A DNA stretch of 64,000 nt from Candidatus Methanogaster sp. Its GTDB lineage: Archaea > Halobacteriota > Methanosarcinia > Methanosarcinales > Methanogasteraceae. A program made the position numbers and the translations under genes. This document shows positions 18,696 through 28,276 of the stretch, piece by piece (position 1 is the stretch's first letter; each line of letters opens with the position of its first letter). The stretch is from contig PQXF01000003.1 of the NCBI GenBank assembly GCA_003194445.1, positions 1 to 64,000 on the forward strand, read 5' to 3'. A model generated the notes under the pieces. That model ran no database searches. It was given only the letters and a program-made list of their open reading frames with translations, and had not been told where the DNA came from.

Positions 18696-19061
18696 TCAAT
18701 AGCAAAAATCAAGAGACATTTCTGTCTCCTGCAAGAAATCGACCCCGAGTATCGCTTCGACACCCTCGTCATCGATGTCATCCGTCCCAAACGGCTTATC
18801 AGAAACGCCAACGGCCATCACGATCTCAACCCCGCTCCACAGTTCCCTGATCGTTACATCAGCATACTTTCCTTCCAATATGGTATCTGAAGCACATATC
18901 ACCTTGAAAACTCCGTATAAGTCGGAATTAACTTTAACTGCCAACCGTTCGCTAATCACAGTTTCATCAGCACCGGTGTCTATAATTGCGACGGTCGTGG
19001 TTTTCCTGTTGCCATATCCAACTTCAACCGGTCGGTAAATCTTTCCCATGCTTGCCACCAC
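18696..19061 (-). CDS. Retropepsin-like aspartic protease, single domain
   Basis: A 121-residue protein with one pepsin-like half: VAIIDTGADETVISERLA, where D of DTGA is the catalytic Asp, and a second hydrophobic motif EAILGVDFLQE, matching the ILG-x-DFL element of retropepsin folds. A single active-site motif means it must dimerise, as viral and cellular retropepsins do. The frame opens at ATG 19061 inside the 3' end of the upstream gene (about 38 bases of overlap); ATG at 19049 (MGKIYRPVEV) is an alternative. In prokaryotes such stand-alone enzymes often pair with a small upstream partner, as here. Target unknown. Confidence 0.75.
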   Translation of the reverse strand: MVASMGKIYRPVEVGYGNRKTTTVAIIDTGADETVISERLAVKVNSDLYGVFKVICASDTILEGKYADVTIRELWSGVEIVMAVGVSDKPFGTDDIDDEGVEAILGVDFLQETEMSLDFCY

Positions 19062-19251
19062 TCATTATCCATAATATTCTATTTCTTCTTTTGTAATTAT
19101 GCAAATCACCTCGGACGTCAACAAAATCCCCTTCTGTGAATATATCGAGTTGGTCTCTGTATAATTCCTTCAATCTGGATATTACACCCCCTCTTTGCTC
19201 TTTGTCCACTTCGTATTTGATCTCCTTGATCTCAATTGTTCGCATTACCAT
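19024..19251 (-). CDS. Small partner of the retropepsin-like protease
   Basis: A 75-residue protein (MVMRTIEIKEIKYEVD start) that overlaps the protease gene, so the two are co-translated. It contains a basic helical part (GGVISRLKELYRDQLDIF) and a charged C-terminus. An upstream in-frame ATG at 19341 exists, but the added residues look non-coding. I do not recognise the family; the pairing suggests a cofactor, inhibitor or antitoxin-like partner. Confidence 0.5.
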   Translation of the reverse strand: MVMRTIEIKEIKYEVDKEQRGGVISRLKELYRDQLDIFTEGDFVDVRGDLHNYKRRNRILWIMSGGKHGKDLPTG

Positions 19252-19432
19252 GGTGGTTTTTTGGTATCCGCTCCAAATTAGAGGGTAACTCGAAGAAGTG
19301 GAAGTATACTGAATCCTCAATGATGGTGTTAGTATTGCCATCTGACAAGCAATGAATCGCTATATCAATGGTTTTATCACATCGCTCCATTCGATAGAAT
19401 ACTATCTATACTAGGAGAGTAAAGGTTGTCTC

Positions 19433-21126
19433 ATGAATTTATCAGGGATCGCGCAGACATTGGAGACGATAAATATCCGCCCGGATGAAATTCATGATGA
19501 ACAACTGTCAAAAGCCTTCCGCATCCTTCTCCAGCTAATCGAAGAATTGAATGGGCACGTCGAGAAATTAAAAGCAGAAAATCAGAAGTTGCGAGATGAA
19601 ATCATCCTGATGAAAGGGGAGCAGCCAAAACCAGACGTTAAACCCTCCGGGAAGAATCCGAACGTTGACATCTCTTCAGAAGAAGAAAGAAAGCCCAAAA
19701 ATACTCCAAAAAATAAGAAATCGAAAACGAAAAAAGACAAGATAAAGATAGACCGTGTTGTTGTGTGTGAGGTGGATAAAGACATTCTGCCGGATGATGC
19801 TGAGTTTAAAGGATATCAAAACGTGGTAGTTCAGGAAATCAAAATCATTACAGACAATGTCGAGTACAGAAAGGAGATCTACTACTCGCCGTCTCAAAAC
19901 AAGACCTATATGGGGAAAACACCGTCTGAAATCGAGGGAGAATTCGGTCCCGGTGTGAAATCTCTGGTTCTCACACTTAAACATGTTGCCAATGTGTCAG
20001 AATCAAAGATACATGATGTCATGGACAATTTCGATATCCACATCGCTCCATCAACGATTTCTCGCATTAATACGAAGAATAATGAACTATTTCACCAGGA
20101 AAAAGCTGATATCTTCAAGGCAGGGCTGCTCTCCACCGGTTATCAGCAGATGGATGACACCAGTTCCAGGGTCCATGGGCAGAACCACTATGCACTGAAT
20201 CGTTTGCAACCCATTCTACACCGCTTACTTCACAACTCCTCGAAAGGATCGTCTAACTGTTCTCGATGTACTACGGGGTGACCCGGACGGAGAATCAAGG
20301 AGTTATTTGTTTAATGAAGAAGCTTTCGACCTGATGGCAGAGTTTAGACTATCTAAAAAATTAATCGGCAGGTTACGAGAGCTAATTTCTGGTAAAACAA
20401 TGAATGAATCACAGATGCAGGAGTTACTTGATACAATCTACCCTACTCCTGACAAGGGCAAAAATAATCGAACAAGGATTATGGAAGCTGATGCTATTGC
20501 AGCTTATCACCATCAAACAGACTTCCCAGTAATTCCAACACTTTTAACGGATGATGCACCCCAGTTCAAGCGGCTTACCTACGAGCAGGCACTGTGCTGG
20601 GTTCATGACGGACGAAACTACAAGAAGCTACACCCCATAGTGCCAGTGCACCGTGAAAAACTAGGGAGAGTTTCTGGGTATGTACTGGGATTATTACAGG
20701 AAACTTCTGGAGTTCAAGGAAATTCCTAATTCAGATGAGGTTACGCGCTTGTCCGCTGAATTTAATAGCTTGTTTGCAACAATTACCGGGTATCCAGCCC
20801 TGGACGACAGGATCACAAAGACCCTGGCTAAGAAGTCGGAGCTCCTAATAGCACTGAAATATCCTGAAGTGCCCTTGCACAACAACGAATCAGAATTGGG
20901 GGCAAGAGCTCAGGTCCGCAGGCGAGATGTGAGCCTGCACACCATGACAGAAGACGGTACAAAGGCGAACGATACCTTTTTGACGATTGTAGAGACTGCA
21001 AAGAAATTGGGTGTGAGCGCGTATGCATATATCCATGATCGTGTCAGCAAGCGCTTCTGCATGCCATCGCTTGCGAAAATGATTAGGGCGAAAGGGGTTT
21101 CGGGGATGGACTATGATGCAGGTTGA
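19433..21126 (+). pseudogene. IS66-like transposase with two frameshifts
   Basis: Three reading frames together encode one DDE transposase. Frame one (19433-20200) gives the N-terminal coiled coil, a Lys-rich linker and the first Asp in YQQMDDTSSRVHG. Near 20200 the frame shifts to VCNPFYTAYFTTPRKDRLT and continues to the second Asp in LLTDDAPQFKRL. Near 20690 it shifts again and ends with the catalytic Glu in HNNESELGARAQVRRRDVS. All DDE residues are present but the protein cannot be made in one piece. I could not find convincing terminal inverted repeats. It is adjacent to the truncated ppdK gene and may be connected with that loss. Confidence 0.8.
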
Positions 21127-21277
21127 TGATAGTGTGGCGCGCGTGGGTGGATGAGTATGTTGCTGCGTGATTAGTGGTAGCTGGTACTCTGGTTTTGGTA
21201 ATCCGGTGTATGACTGAACAGTAGTTTCAACTCAGGTGGGAATGGTAGTGTATGTCGTTACTCTGGGGTATCACCAA

Positions 21278-21532
21278 TCAATGGGATGCTTTTACCCTAC
21301 TTTTTGGAGTGGATACTCCCCCATCATGTACATAGTAGTGCATACATGCCTCTATGGAGATCGTGAATCCAAGAGGCACCGGGATACCAATATTCGTTAT
21401 CTCAGCGAGATTTGCTCCCTTTGACCCAAGGAGATCTTTCATTCGAGCGTTACCTCCGGATCTTCCGTCGCCGAAGAAGTAGACAGATCTCTTTGCATTC
21501 ACGTTATTCTCATCCTTTCGGATATATGCCAT
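21278..21532 (-). pseudogene. ppdK: Pyruvate, phosphate dikinase N-terminal fragment
   Basis: The first 65 or so residues match PpdK well: [40 protein letters not shown], then TISIEAC. The enzyme is normally about 880 residues, but homology ends near 21330 and a stop follows at 21278. The missing part is not in the neighbourhood. The fragment starts 15 bases after the prenyl synthase stop, so it was the third gene of that operon. The broken transposase ends about 150 bases beyond the breakpoint, which suggests insertion followed by deletion. Confidence 0.8.
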
Positions 21533-21547
21533 CTCTGATTGCGTCGT

Positions 21548-22633
21548 TCAGGACTCGCGCTTGACCATATAGTCTGCCCACGTCAGCAGGAGATCCTTAT
21601 ACCTTGACCCGGGCACTGTTTCTATCTGCTCTTTCGCTTCATCAACGTAACTGTCAGCAAGTGCTCTTGTGTACTCGATGCTTCCAAGTTCGGATAGAAG
21701 ATCCACGACCTCGCTGACCTCCTCGGCAGATGCGTTCTCATTACCAAGTAGCGTAGACATGCGCCTCTTCTGCGCCTCATTTGCATTCGAAAAGGCATGG
21801 TACACAATAAGAGTCCGTTTCCCTTCCCTGATGTCGGAACCAACAGTCTTTCCGAGCTTCTTCGTATCCCCAACAACGCCAAGGATATCGTCCTGCAACT
21901 GGAACGCGGTGCCGCACCTGCCTGTAAACTGTGATATCGACCTGACCAGCTCGTCTTCGCGATTCGTAGTAGATAGTCCGATCATTGCACCGGCAGCTCC
22001 TGCGAACTCATACAATGCACCTGTTTTTCTCCACAGCATCCCGAGTATCTTATCTTCGCTTAACGATTCAATCGGAGCTTTCGAGTACTGGACATCAAAT
22101 ATCTGCCCGGAGAGTAGCGTCAGCACGACATCGGTCTCCATCATCCTGATCAGGTGCAGCACAACAGCCGGGTCGACGCCGTGCTCAGCAAGTTCGGATA
22201 AGAGTGAGACCGACCAACCCTGCTGGACATCGCCTGCAAGTATCGCAAGCGATGTGCCGTAGTGTGCAGCATTGTCGCCATCATAGTCAAGATCTAGCCC
22301 CCTCCTGCGAAACTCCTCGTGCACCGTGTATCCGCCGCGCCGCATACAATCCCGGTCGATGACGTCATCGTGCACAAGCGTCCATGTGTGGAATACCTCG
22401 GTAGCAGCCGCCGCAGGAATCGCAATCTCTTCATCGCCACCGGCAGCGCCGCACGAGAAGAGCAGTACGGCAGGCCGCAGCGATTTTCCTCGCCTCCCGC
22501 CCAAGTACAGGTACACCGAGTCGTGAATCACTTCGGAAGCGAACCGCTTCTGATACCGGGCGGATGTGAGATACTCGTAGACGAGATCGCCGCGCTTTGC
22601 AAGCTCTTTCTCAAATTCATCCATGTTAATCAT
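21548..22633 (-). CDS. idsA: Polyprenyl (geranylgeranyl-type) diphosphate synthase
   Basis: A 361-residue trans-prenyl synthase that condenses isopentenyl diphosphate onto allylic primers to make the C20 or longer chains of archaeal lipids. The first Asp-rich motif is HDDVIDRD, the second is QLQDDILGVVGD, followed by KKLGKTVGSDIREGKRT. Length is slightly above the usual 320-350 because of an insertion after residue 80. The ATG overlaps the RNase J stop (ATGA), so translation is coupled; an ATG three codons in is also possible. Product chain length cannot be read with certainty from sequence alone. Confidence 0.92.
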   Translation of the reverse strand: MINMDEFEKELAKRGDLVYEYLTSARYQKRFASEVIHDSVYLYLGGRRGKSLRPAVLLFSCGAAGGDEEIAIPAAAATEVFHTWTLVHDDVIDRDCMRRGGYTVHEEFRRRGLDLDYDGDNAAHYGTSLAILAGDVQQGWSVSLLSELAEHGVDPAVVLHLIRMMETDVVLTLLSGQIFDVQYSKAPIESLSEDKILGMLWRKTGALYEFAGAAGAMIGLSTTNREDELVRSISQFTGRCGTAFQLQDDILGVVGDTKKLGKTVGSDIREGKRTLIVYHAFSNANEAQKRRMSTLLGNENASAEEVSEVVDLLSELGSIEYTRALADSYVDEAKEQIETVPGSRYKDLLLTWADYMVKRES

Positions 22634-23970
22634 CCAAGAACTAACTCCTCCCCGTTTCTGAGCAGATGGAGCGTATCACCGAGTACGTATCCTGTACTCT
22701 CAGCCATCTCGATATAGGAACTGTGCATCACGAGGTTTCCGTGCGCAGGGATCACATGTTCCGGATTTATCATGCGTAGCAACTCCCAGTGATCCTCCTT
22801 CGATGCATGTCCTGAGACATGAACTCCATCATATATGCGTGCTCCGCGCATCACGAGTTTCGTCTCGAGGGCATGCCTGTTTGCACGTGTGCTTGGTGTT
22901 GGAATCACATTTGCAGAAAATATTACCTTGTCCCCGCTCTCAATCTTGTAACCCGTATTATCCATCGATATTCGCTCAAGCACCGCACCAGGCTCCCCTT
23001 GATGCCCTGTTACGATCGGAAGATACTTCTCCTTTCCTTCAGCTGTTATTCTTGTAAACGCTTTATCTATGTTCTTCCGCACGCCGTATATCCTCAGATC
23101 TTCCGGAAGCTGGATATACCCCATTTTCGCTGCCAATTTCACATATTTATCCATCGAGCGTCCCATAAGTACGGGAATACGATCCATCTTCTCTGCGATT
23201 TCTAGGGTAGCAGCGATCCTTGCGATGTGAGACGAGAACGTGGTCACGATGACCCCTGACTCGGTCTCCTCGGTACCGGTGAGCACATCGTTGAGCATAG
23301 CCTTTGCGATCCGTTCTGACGGTGTCTTTCCAGTGATGGCGGCATTGGTACTCTCCGTGATCATCAAAAAGACGCCTTCCTTGCCGATCTGCTTGAGCCG
23401 CTCTAAGTCTGGTGGCTCTCCGAGCGTCGGCGTCCGGTCCATCTTGAAGTCATTGGCATACAGAAGGATGCCCCGCGGGGTGTGCACCGCAATAAAGACA
23501 CAGTCAAGTGTGCTGTGCTGGACCCTTATGAACTCTATCGAGAGGTTTTTTGAGACCTCCTTTGTCTCGCCAGCGTTCATCTCGACCAGTTCATTCTCTG
23601 CCGGGAACTTCCGTTCCGACTTGATCAACTGTTTGATAAGACCGATCGTGTATGGGGTTGCGATGATCGGGGCACGGTACCTGTGTGCCAGTTTCGAGAT
23701 TGCCCCTATGTGATCGAGGTGCCCGTGTGTACAGACGATTGCACGAACCGTGCCTTTCACTCCTTTCATCACGGTATCGTCCGGTATCGCGCCTATCTTG
23801 ATCAGATCGAGCGAATGCATCCGTTCGATCTCCACATCCTCATGAATCTGTACCTGATCGAGACGAAGCCCCATATCGAATATGATGATGTCGCCACCGA
23901 CATGCACCGCGGTCATGTTCCGCCCCATCTCATTATATCCACCAACTGCAATAATTCCAATATCGTCCAA
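22630..23970 (-). CDS. rnj: RNase J family beta-CASP ribonuclease
   Basis: A 446-residue metallo-beta-lactamase/beta-CASP enzyme. The zinc-binding motif is CTHGHLDHIGAI near residues 80-90, and further motifs include VGGYNEMGRN at the start, YANDFKMDR, and the C-terminal HVSGHASKEDHWELL and IPAHGNLVMH. Archaeal RNase J acts mainly as a 5'-3' exonuclease in RNA decay. It lacks the extra C-terminal domain of bacterial RNase J, as is usual in archaea. It comes first in an operon with the prenyl synthase, an order common in Euryarchaeota. Confidence 0.93.
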   Translation of the reverse strand: MDDIGIIAVGGYNEMGRNMTAVHVGGDIIIFDMGLRLDQVQIHEDVEIERMHSLDLIKIGAIPDDTVMKGVKGTVRAIVCTHGHLDHIGAISKLAHRYRAPIIATPYTIGLIKQLIKSERKFPAENELVEMNAGETKEVSKNLSIEFIRVQHSTLDCVFIAVHTPRGILLYANDFKMDRTPTLGEPPDLERLKQIGKEGVFLMITESTNAAITGKTPSERIAKAMLNDVLTGTEETESGVIVTTFSSHIARIAATLEIAEKMDRIPVLMGRSMDKYVKLAAKMGYIQLPEDLRIYGVRKNIDKAFTRITAEGKEKYLPIVTGHQGEPGAVLERISMDNTGYKIESGDKVIFSANVIPTPSTRANRHALETKLVMRGARIYDGVHVSGHASKEDHWELLRMINPEHVIPAHGNLVMHSSYIEMAESTGYVLGDTLHLLRNGEELVLG

Positions 23971-24430
23971 TTATAGTCCTCCGTGCGAAAATATTATTAT
24001 CATGAAAAAAAGTGTAGACGTGAGGCGTCTTAAGGGATGTGGTGGGTTTCCGGATTTTGACTCTTTGGTAATTCTCGTGATGCACACCTCAGTGATAAAT
24101 TGAGCAAATAACAAAACACCCCATATAATATACGTTAGGTATGATCCATCAAGTAAAATCATATATTCGTGATAAAATCAACACCAGGAGATGGCTGCGC
24201 CGATGCTCTCGCATTCACGAATGGTGACGAACGCCGCGAATCGCACGAATCCACTTTTCACAAAATCAGAGTGTTTTCACTGAATACTTCGATTGTGCCG
24301 GGTGTTGGTTATAAGCCCCGAAATTTCAATAATCCTGGAAGCCGACGTTCTTTGTGCAACGGAAGGCAGCATTCACACCACCGTTAGTCAAATCCTCCGG
24401 TCTTGGACTATAGCAGGGAGCTCTGGGACA

Positions 24431-24904
24431 GTGCGAGGTGATGTGAGTCCGAGTGGGGTATAAGACCGCAGCATGGTGCCAACGGCTTTGCTACGCTACG
24501 CTTCACATTATCAAACGGAGACGCTTGGGTTCTCGGGAGGCCCAATATGCTCTCCTTGTTCTCCCTATAGGGGCAGGAGTATATGCTATCAAGCCTATAA
24601 GCAGCAAGATACCGCAAAAAAAGCATATTGGGAGTCGGATCAGCCTATGATGCCGTTGAAGCAGGGCAATGCCTGTGGGGGACGGGGCTGACAGTTGAAC
24701 CGTTGGGATCTGGGCACATCTTCCGCACTCAGATGCGGGTTAAGGGCGCTAACAAAACCGTACCCACAACACATCCGAAAGGAGGGGGGAGGGTTCTTCT
24801 GAAGAGCCGGATGAGGGAGATCTTCTCGTCCGGTTCTGTGAGGGGGCTCATAGTAACCTTGGGGCTATTACCTCAAAAAAGGTGCGCTATGGGCTCTACT
24901 CGAC
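24431..24904 (+). ncRNA. ORF-less group II intron
   Basis: The 5' end GTGCGAGGTGATGTGAGTCC resembles the conserved GUGCG start of group II introns. At 24804-24836 lies a domain V: GAGCCGGA pairs with TCCGGTTC (one G-T pair) around a loop, and the AGC catalytic triad is in place. The 3' end CTACTCGAC at 24896-24904 matches the usual intron end. An inverted repeat (CCCAATATGCT at 24541-24551 and AGCATATTGGG at 24622-24632) lies in the middle. No reverse transcriptase is encoded, so it depends on one made elsewhere if still mobile. It sits 36 bases beyond the dacZ stop on the opposite strand and interrupts no gene I can recognise. The 23971-24430 stretch before it holds no gene. Confidence 0.75.
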
Positions 24905-24940
24905 ACCGAGTAAATCACGGGATTTTTAGACAGTGCCGTG

Positions 24941-25777
24941 TTACGGTAGCATCATCCAGCCCATCCCACCAGGCTCGATCTCGATGATCTGTTCTCCGCC
25001 CTGGTAGACTCTGATCACACCTGACTCGGAGACGACAACCGCAACAGCATCGGTTTCAGCGGTGATCGCGGCTGATGCAGCATGTCTGCCGCCAAGACCC
25101 TGCTGGATGCGCACCGATCTGGCATCCACATCGAGATACCTGCCTGATGCGCAGGCGACCCCCTCACCAGATATCACGAAAACGCCGTCCAGTTGCGCAA
25201 ATTCCTTAAACGTCTCCCAGTTGCCATGGTCTGTGATTATCAGGTCATGCTGGTCGTGTCCTTTGAATGGGTTTAACAGGAGTTGGTGTGATGCGCGCAG
25301 AACGTTCTCCGCAGCCCCTATAACGAAGGCGGTGCCGATGTGTCTTCCTTCCCTTCCTTCGAGTGCGAGTTCGAGTGCGAGTTCCATAACTGCGCGGAAC
25401 GCGTCCGAATTTACCAATCCCTCGCGTTCTTGCAGCGATTTTACTGCATAACTCTCTCTTGGGTCGTATACAATAATCGAATCAAAACTTGGACCATCGA
25501 TCACCCCGACGACCACACCGCTTATCGCGCCCTTCAGATACCCCGCGACAGCGATCCCCTGGATACGCGCATGGAGTACGGCCTCCTCCTTTTCGACGTG
25601 GTTCGGGATGATCCTGTACAGCAGATCAGATGCCTGTCTCGGCATAACCATGACTGGAATCTCGGTCTCTATCCCGATACGCTCGGAAGTGTATGAATCC
25701 GGAAGTAATATGGCGGATGCGTGGATGCATTCTGCAATATCGACTACCGACTGGATTATTGCTTGTTTTGCCTGCAT
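24941..25777 (-). CDS. dacZ: Archaeal diadenylate cyclase
   Basis: A 278-residue protein that makes c-di-AMP from two ATP. Residues 1-110 are a pyruvate-kinase-like alpha/beta domain (VMPRQASDLLYRI), and residues about 120-270 are the DAC domain. The DGA motif reads DGV (197-199, in QLDGVFVISGEG) and the RHR motif reads RHAA (231-234, in LGGRHAASAAIT), both normal variants for the DacZ type. c-di-AMP controls osmotic and potassium balance in archaea. A GAGG site lies before the ATG. The promoter region shared with mmp5 contains a perfect palindrome. Confidence 0.92.
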   Translation of the reverse strand: MQAKQAIIQSVVDIAECIHASAILLPDSYTSERIGIETEIPVMVMPRQASDLLYRIIPNHVEKEEAVLHARIQGIAVAGYLKGAISGVVVGVIDGPSFDSIIVYDPRESYAVKSLQEREGLVNSDAFRAVMELALELALEGREGRHIGTAFVIGAAENVLRASHQLLLNPFKGHDQHDLIITDHGNWETFKEFAQLDGVFVISGEGVACASGRYLDVDARSVRIQQGLGGRHAASAAITAETDAVAVVVSESGVIRVYQGGEQIIEIEPGGMGWMMLP

Positions 25778-25794
25778 AAAATCCTCTCAATTAG

Positions 25795-25811
25795 GCATAT
25801 AGATTATATGC
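25795..25811. promoter_or_regulatory. Perfect 17-bp palindrome between dacZ and mmp5
   Basis: GCATATA and TATATGC form a perfect inverted repeat around GAT, 18 bases upstream of the dacZ ATG. It is AT-rich and could include the dacZ TATA box, be an operator for a dimeric regulator, or both. Confidence 0.4.
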
Positions 25812-25985
25812 GCCCATTCAATAAAAACCTCCCTGCCCGTGCGGGTGCTCATAAGTATGAAAAAAGAACATATCTTTCAACCATAACTGTGTATGTGACA
25901 GCCTCGATGAACCGCAAACTATTTTAGTTCCCATGATCCCAAACATACCCATACACCAGAATCAATCGTATCAATGAGGTGAAAC

Positions 25986-26447
25986 ATGGCAAATATCTTC
26001 ATTTATCCAAGCAACAGTCTGATCCTGTACGACCTGGTCGAGCGTTTCGGCCATGCGCCGCTTGCAGTCATGCAAGAGATCAAGAAAAGAGTGACTACCG
26101 CCGGAATTGACTCGCCGCCACTTAATATCACGCCGGAGGATCCAAAGATTGGGCTTAAGTACGCTGCTGTCGAGGTGCCTGCTGGTGTGCGCGGGCGCAT
26201 GTCTCTTCTGGATCCGCTCATTGAGGCGGCAGAGGCGGCGATCCTTGTCGAGGACGCACCGATCGGGTTTGGGTGCATGGGCTGCCAGCGGACAAGCGAA
26301 CTTGTGGGGTTCCTGATACGCGCGAGACGTATCCCTATTCTCGAACTTAACTATCCGACATCGGATGATGCGGCAGAGAATTTCGTGTACCGGATATCCG
26401 AGTTCTTAAATGGACTTGGAGATGGTAAGGAGGCAAAGAATGGGTGA
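25986..26447 (+). CDS. mmp5: Methanogenesis marker protein 5
   Basis: A 153-residue protein matching the marker-5 family of methanogens: [20 protein letters not shown] at the start and the [13 protein letters not shown] segment with a CxxC pair. The family occurs only in archaea with methyl- or alkyl-coenzyme M reductase. The exact role is unknown; genes of this block are linked to post-translational assembly or activation of the reductase. GAGGTG lies just upstream of the ATG. It is the first gene of the operon and overlaps mmp15 by eight bases. Confidence 0.92.
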   Translation: MANIFIYPSNSLILYDLVERFGHAPLAVMQEIKKRVTTAGIDSPPLNITPEDPKIGLKYAAVEVPAGVRGRMSLLDPLIEAAEAAILVEDAPIGFGCMGCQRTSELVGFLIRARRIPILELNYPTSDDAAENFVYRISEFLNGLGDGKEAKNG

Positions 26448-27672
26448 AATCGAGGTCGCACAGATCTCTTGTGGTTCCGAATACACAGGAATTCAAGGAG
26501 AGATCGAATCGGCAGCAGAGCAGGTTGGAGCGAAGATCATCTTCCCGGACATCGATCTCGAGGAAGTGGAGGCGGCAGAAGCAAAATTCGGGCTAAAGGT
26601 GACGAGTCCTGACCTTAAACTTATGCTTGCCCGCGCAATCTCGGTCGTCGAGGGACATACCACCGCTGATGCCGTTTTCATCGGGACGTGTTTCAGGTGC
26701 GCAGAAGGCGCGCTCGTCAGAAACGAGATCCGCAGGTACATCCATGATAACTCAGGGCTTCCTGTGATCAGTTACTCGTATACAGAACGCACTACGGCAG
26801 ACACGCTTCTCACAAGGATGGAGGCACTGACAACCATCGCAAAGAGGCGCAGTCTGCTTGCACGCGAGAAACAGACAGGGATTACAGCTGGAATCGACTC
26901 AGGATCGACCACCACAAAGGCGGTGATCATGAAAGACAACGAAATTCTCGGATTCGGGTGGGTCAGTTCCACCGATGTCTTGAAGAGCGCGGAGGAGGCT
27001 TACTCAACCGCTCTTAAGGAATCCGGAATCGAAAGGGGTGCGATTCAGGCGATAGGGGTGACCGGATACGGCAGATTCATATTAGGAAGGGAATTCAATG
27101 CCGATCTGGTCCAGGAAGAGATTACAGTGAACTCGAAAGGCGCGGTCTACCTTGCTGACCGGCAGAAGGGTGCAGCGACTGTAATCGATGTCGGCGGGAT
27201 GGATAACAAGGCGATATCGGTGCAGGACGGAATCCCAGGAATCTTTACGATGGGTGGGATCTGTGCCGGTGCATCAGGGCGTTTCCTTGAGATGACTGCA
27301 AAGCGTCTTGGCGTTGACATCACCGAACTTGGAAAACTTGCGCTTGCAGGCATGGCATCCAACATCTCGATGAACAGCTACTGCATCGTATTCGGAATCC
27401 AGAGTCTCGTGAACTCGCTATCGAAGGGCGCGCGTCACGAGGATGTCGCAGCAGCGGCCTGTTACAGCGTGGCAGAGCAGGTCTTTGAGCAGCAACTCCA
27501 GGAGGTCGAGGTGCGGGAGCCAGTGATCATGGTCGGAGGCACGGCACTCATCGAAGGCTTACCGCAAGCGATGCGTGAACTGCTACAGGCAGAGGTGATT
27601 GTGCCGCCTTATGCACAGTTAATCGGCGCTGTCGGTTCCGCTCTCTTAGTATCAGGTTTTATCGAGGAGTGA
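26440..27672 (+). CDS. mmp15: Methanogenesis marker protein 15 (BadF-type ATPase)
   Basis: A 410-residue protein. Residues 1-140 are an N-terminal domain with CGSEY and a CFRC pair. From about residue 145 it is a BadF/BcrA-type ASKHA ATPase: [34 protein letters not shown], and [11 protein letters not shown] with the Cys that in 2-hydroxyacyl-CoA dehydratase activators binds a shared [4Fe-4S] cluster. This suggests ATP-driven low-potential electron transfer, which fits reduction of nickel in coenzyme F430. The ATG at 26440 is chosen because AAGGAGG precedes it; an upstream in-frame start at 26410 lacks one. Coupled to mmp5. Confidence 0.93.
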   Translation: MGEIEVAQISCGSEYTGIQGEIESAAEQVGAKIIFPDIDLEEVEAAEAKFGLKVTSPDLKLMLARAISVVEGHTTADAVFIGTCFRCAEGALVRNEIRRYIHDNSGLPVISYSYTERTTADTLLTRMEALTTIAKRRSLLAREKQTGITAGIDSGSTTTKAVIMKDNEILGFGWVSSTDVLKSAEEAYSTALKESGIERGAIQAIGVTGYGRFILGREFNADLVQEEITVNSKGAVYLADRQKGAATVIDVGGMDNKAISVQDGIPGIFTMGGICAGASGRFLEMTAKRLGVDITELGKLALAGMASNISMNSYCIVFGIQSLVNSLSKGARHEDVAAAACYSVAEQVFEQQLQEVEVREPVIMVGGTALIEGLPQAMRELLQAEVIVPPYAQLIGAVGSALLVSGFIEE

Positions 27673-27679
27673 CTGAAAC

Positions 27680-28276
27680 ATGTTGCCGCTCGAAGTGTTC
27701 AGGGTCGAGTCTCCGGATAAAACCGGCGCCGAAGCTTACGAATCAGTGATCCGTGATGTCCTCGCTGATCTGGAACTCACTACGGTATTGGGGCGTCTAT
27801 GGGTACACATCGATCCAGCTGAGCCGGTTTTCCTCTTCTGTACGCTGATAAGAACCGGTCTTCCACCGATCTGTGTCAAGGATATGGCAGATATCTCGAC
27901 AGGTACGCCGAGCACTAAACAGGTGGAGCTGAAACTCACAAACGAAGAACATGTCTCGACACTGCTAAGCATCCTCTGGATAGAGTATGGACGCGAGAAC
28001 GTCTCGCAGCCAGAACGGCTGGTGATAACGATAGACACCGAAGAGAAGGACCGGGTTGCAAAAGAGCTTGTAGACGTGGTCATCGCAGATCCGCGCAGGG
28101 AGATCGAGACGAGACTTGCCGATGCGCTGCTCCGGATCACACCAGAGGGTTTTCGGGTGCGTCATCACGTTTCAACCGGATCAGAGATGTTATTTGTGGC
28201 ATCAGAGGATTCTATAAAGCCAGAGTGGGTCATGAAAGCTGAAAATATGATGGATCAACTGAAGGAGGATTTATAA
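27680..28276 (+). CDS. mmp17: Methanogenesis marker protein 17
   Basis: A 198-residue protein matching marker 17 (MLPLEVFRVES start; FCTLIRTGLPPICVKDMADI; RLADALLRITPEGFRVRHH). No catalytic motif is visible. Marker 17 has been reported in the large ATP-dependent methyl-coenzyme M reductase activation complex with marker 7 and others, so I assign it to that role. GAGGAG precedes the ATG. The stop codon shares its last base with the start of mmp7 (TAATG). Confidence 0.92.
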   Translation: MLPLEVFRVESPDKTGAEAYESVIRDVLADLELTTVLGRLWVHIDPAEPVFLFCTLIRTGLPPICVKDMADISTGTPSTKQVELKLTNEEHVSTLLSILWIEYGRENVSQPERLVITIDTEEKDRVAKELVDVVIADPRREIETRLADALLRITPEGFRVRHHVSTGSEMLFVASEDSIKPEWVMKAENMMDQLKEDL

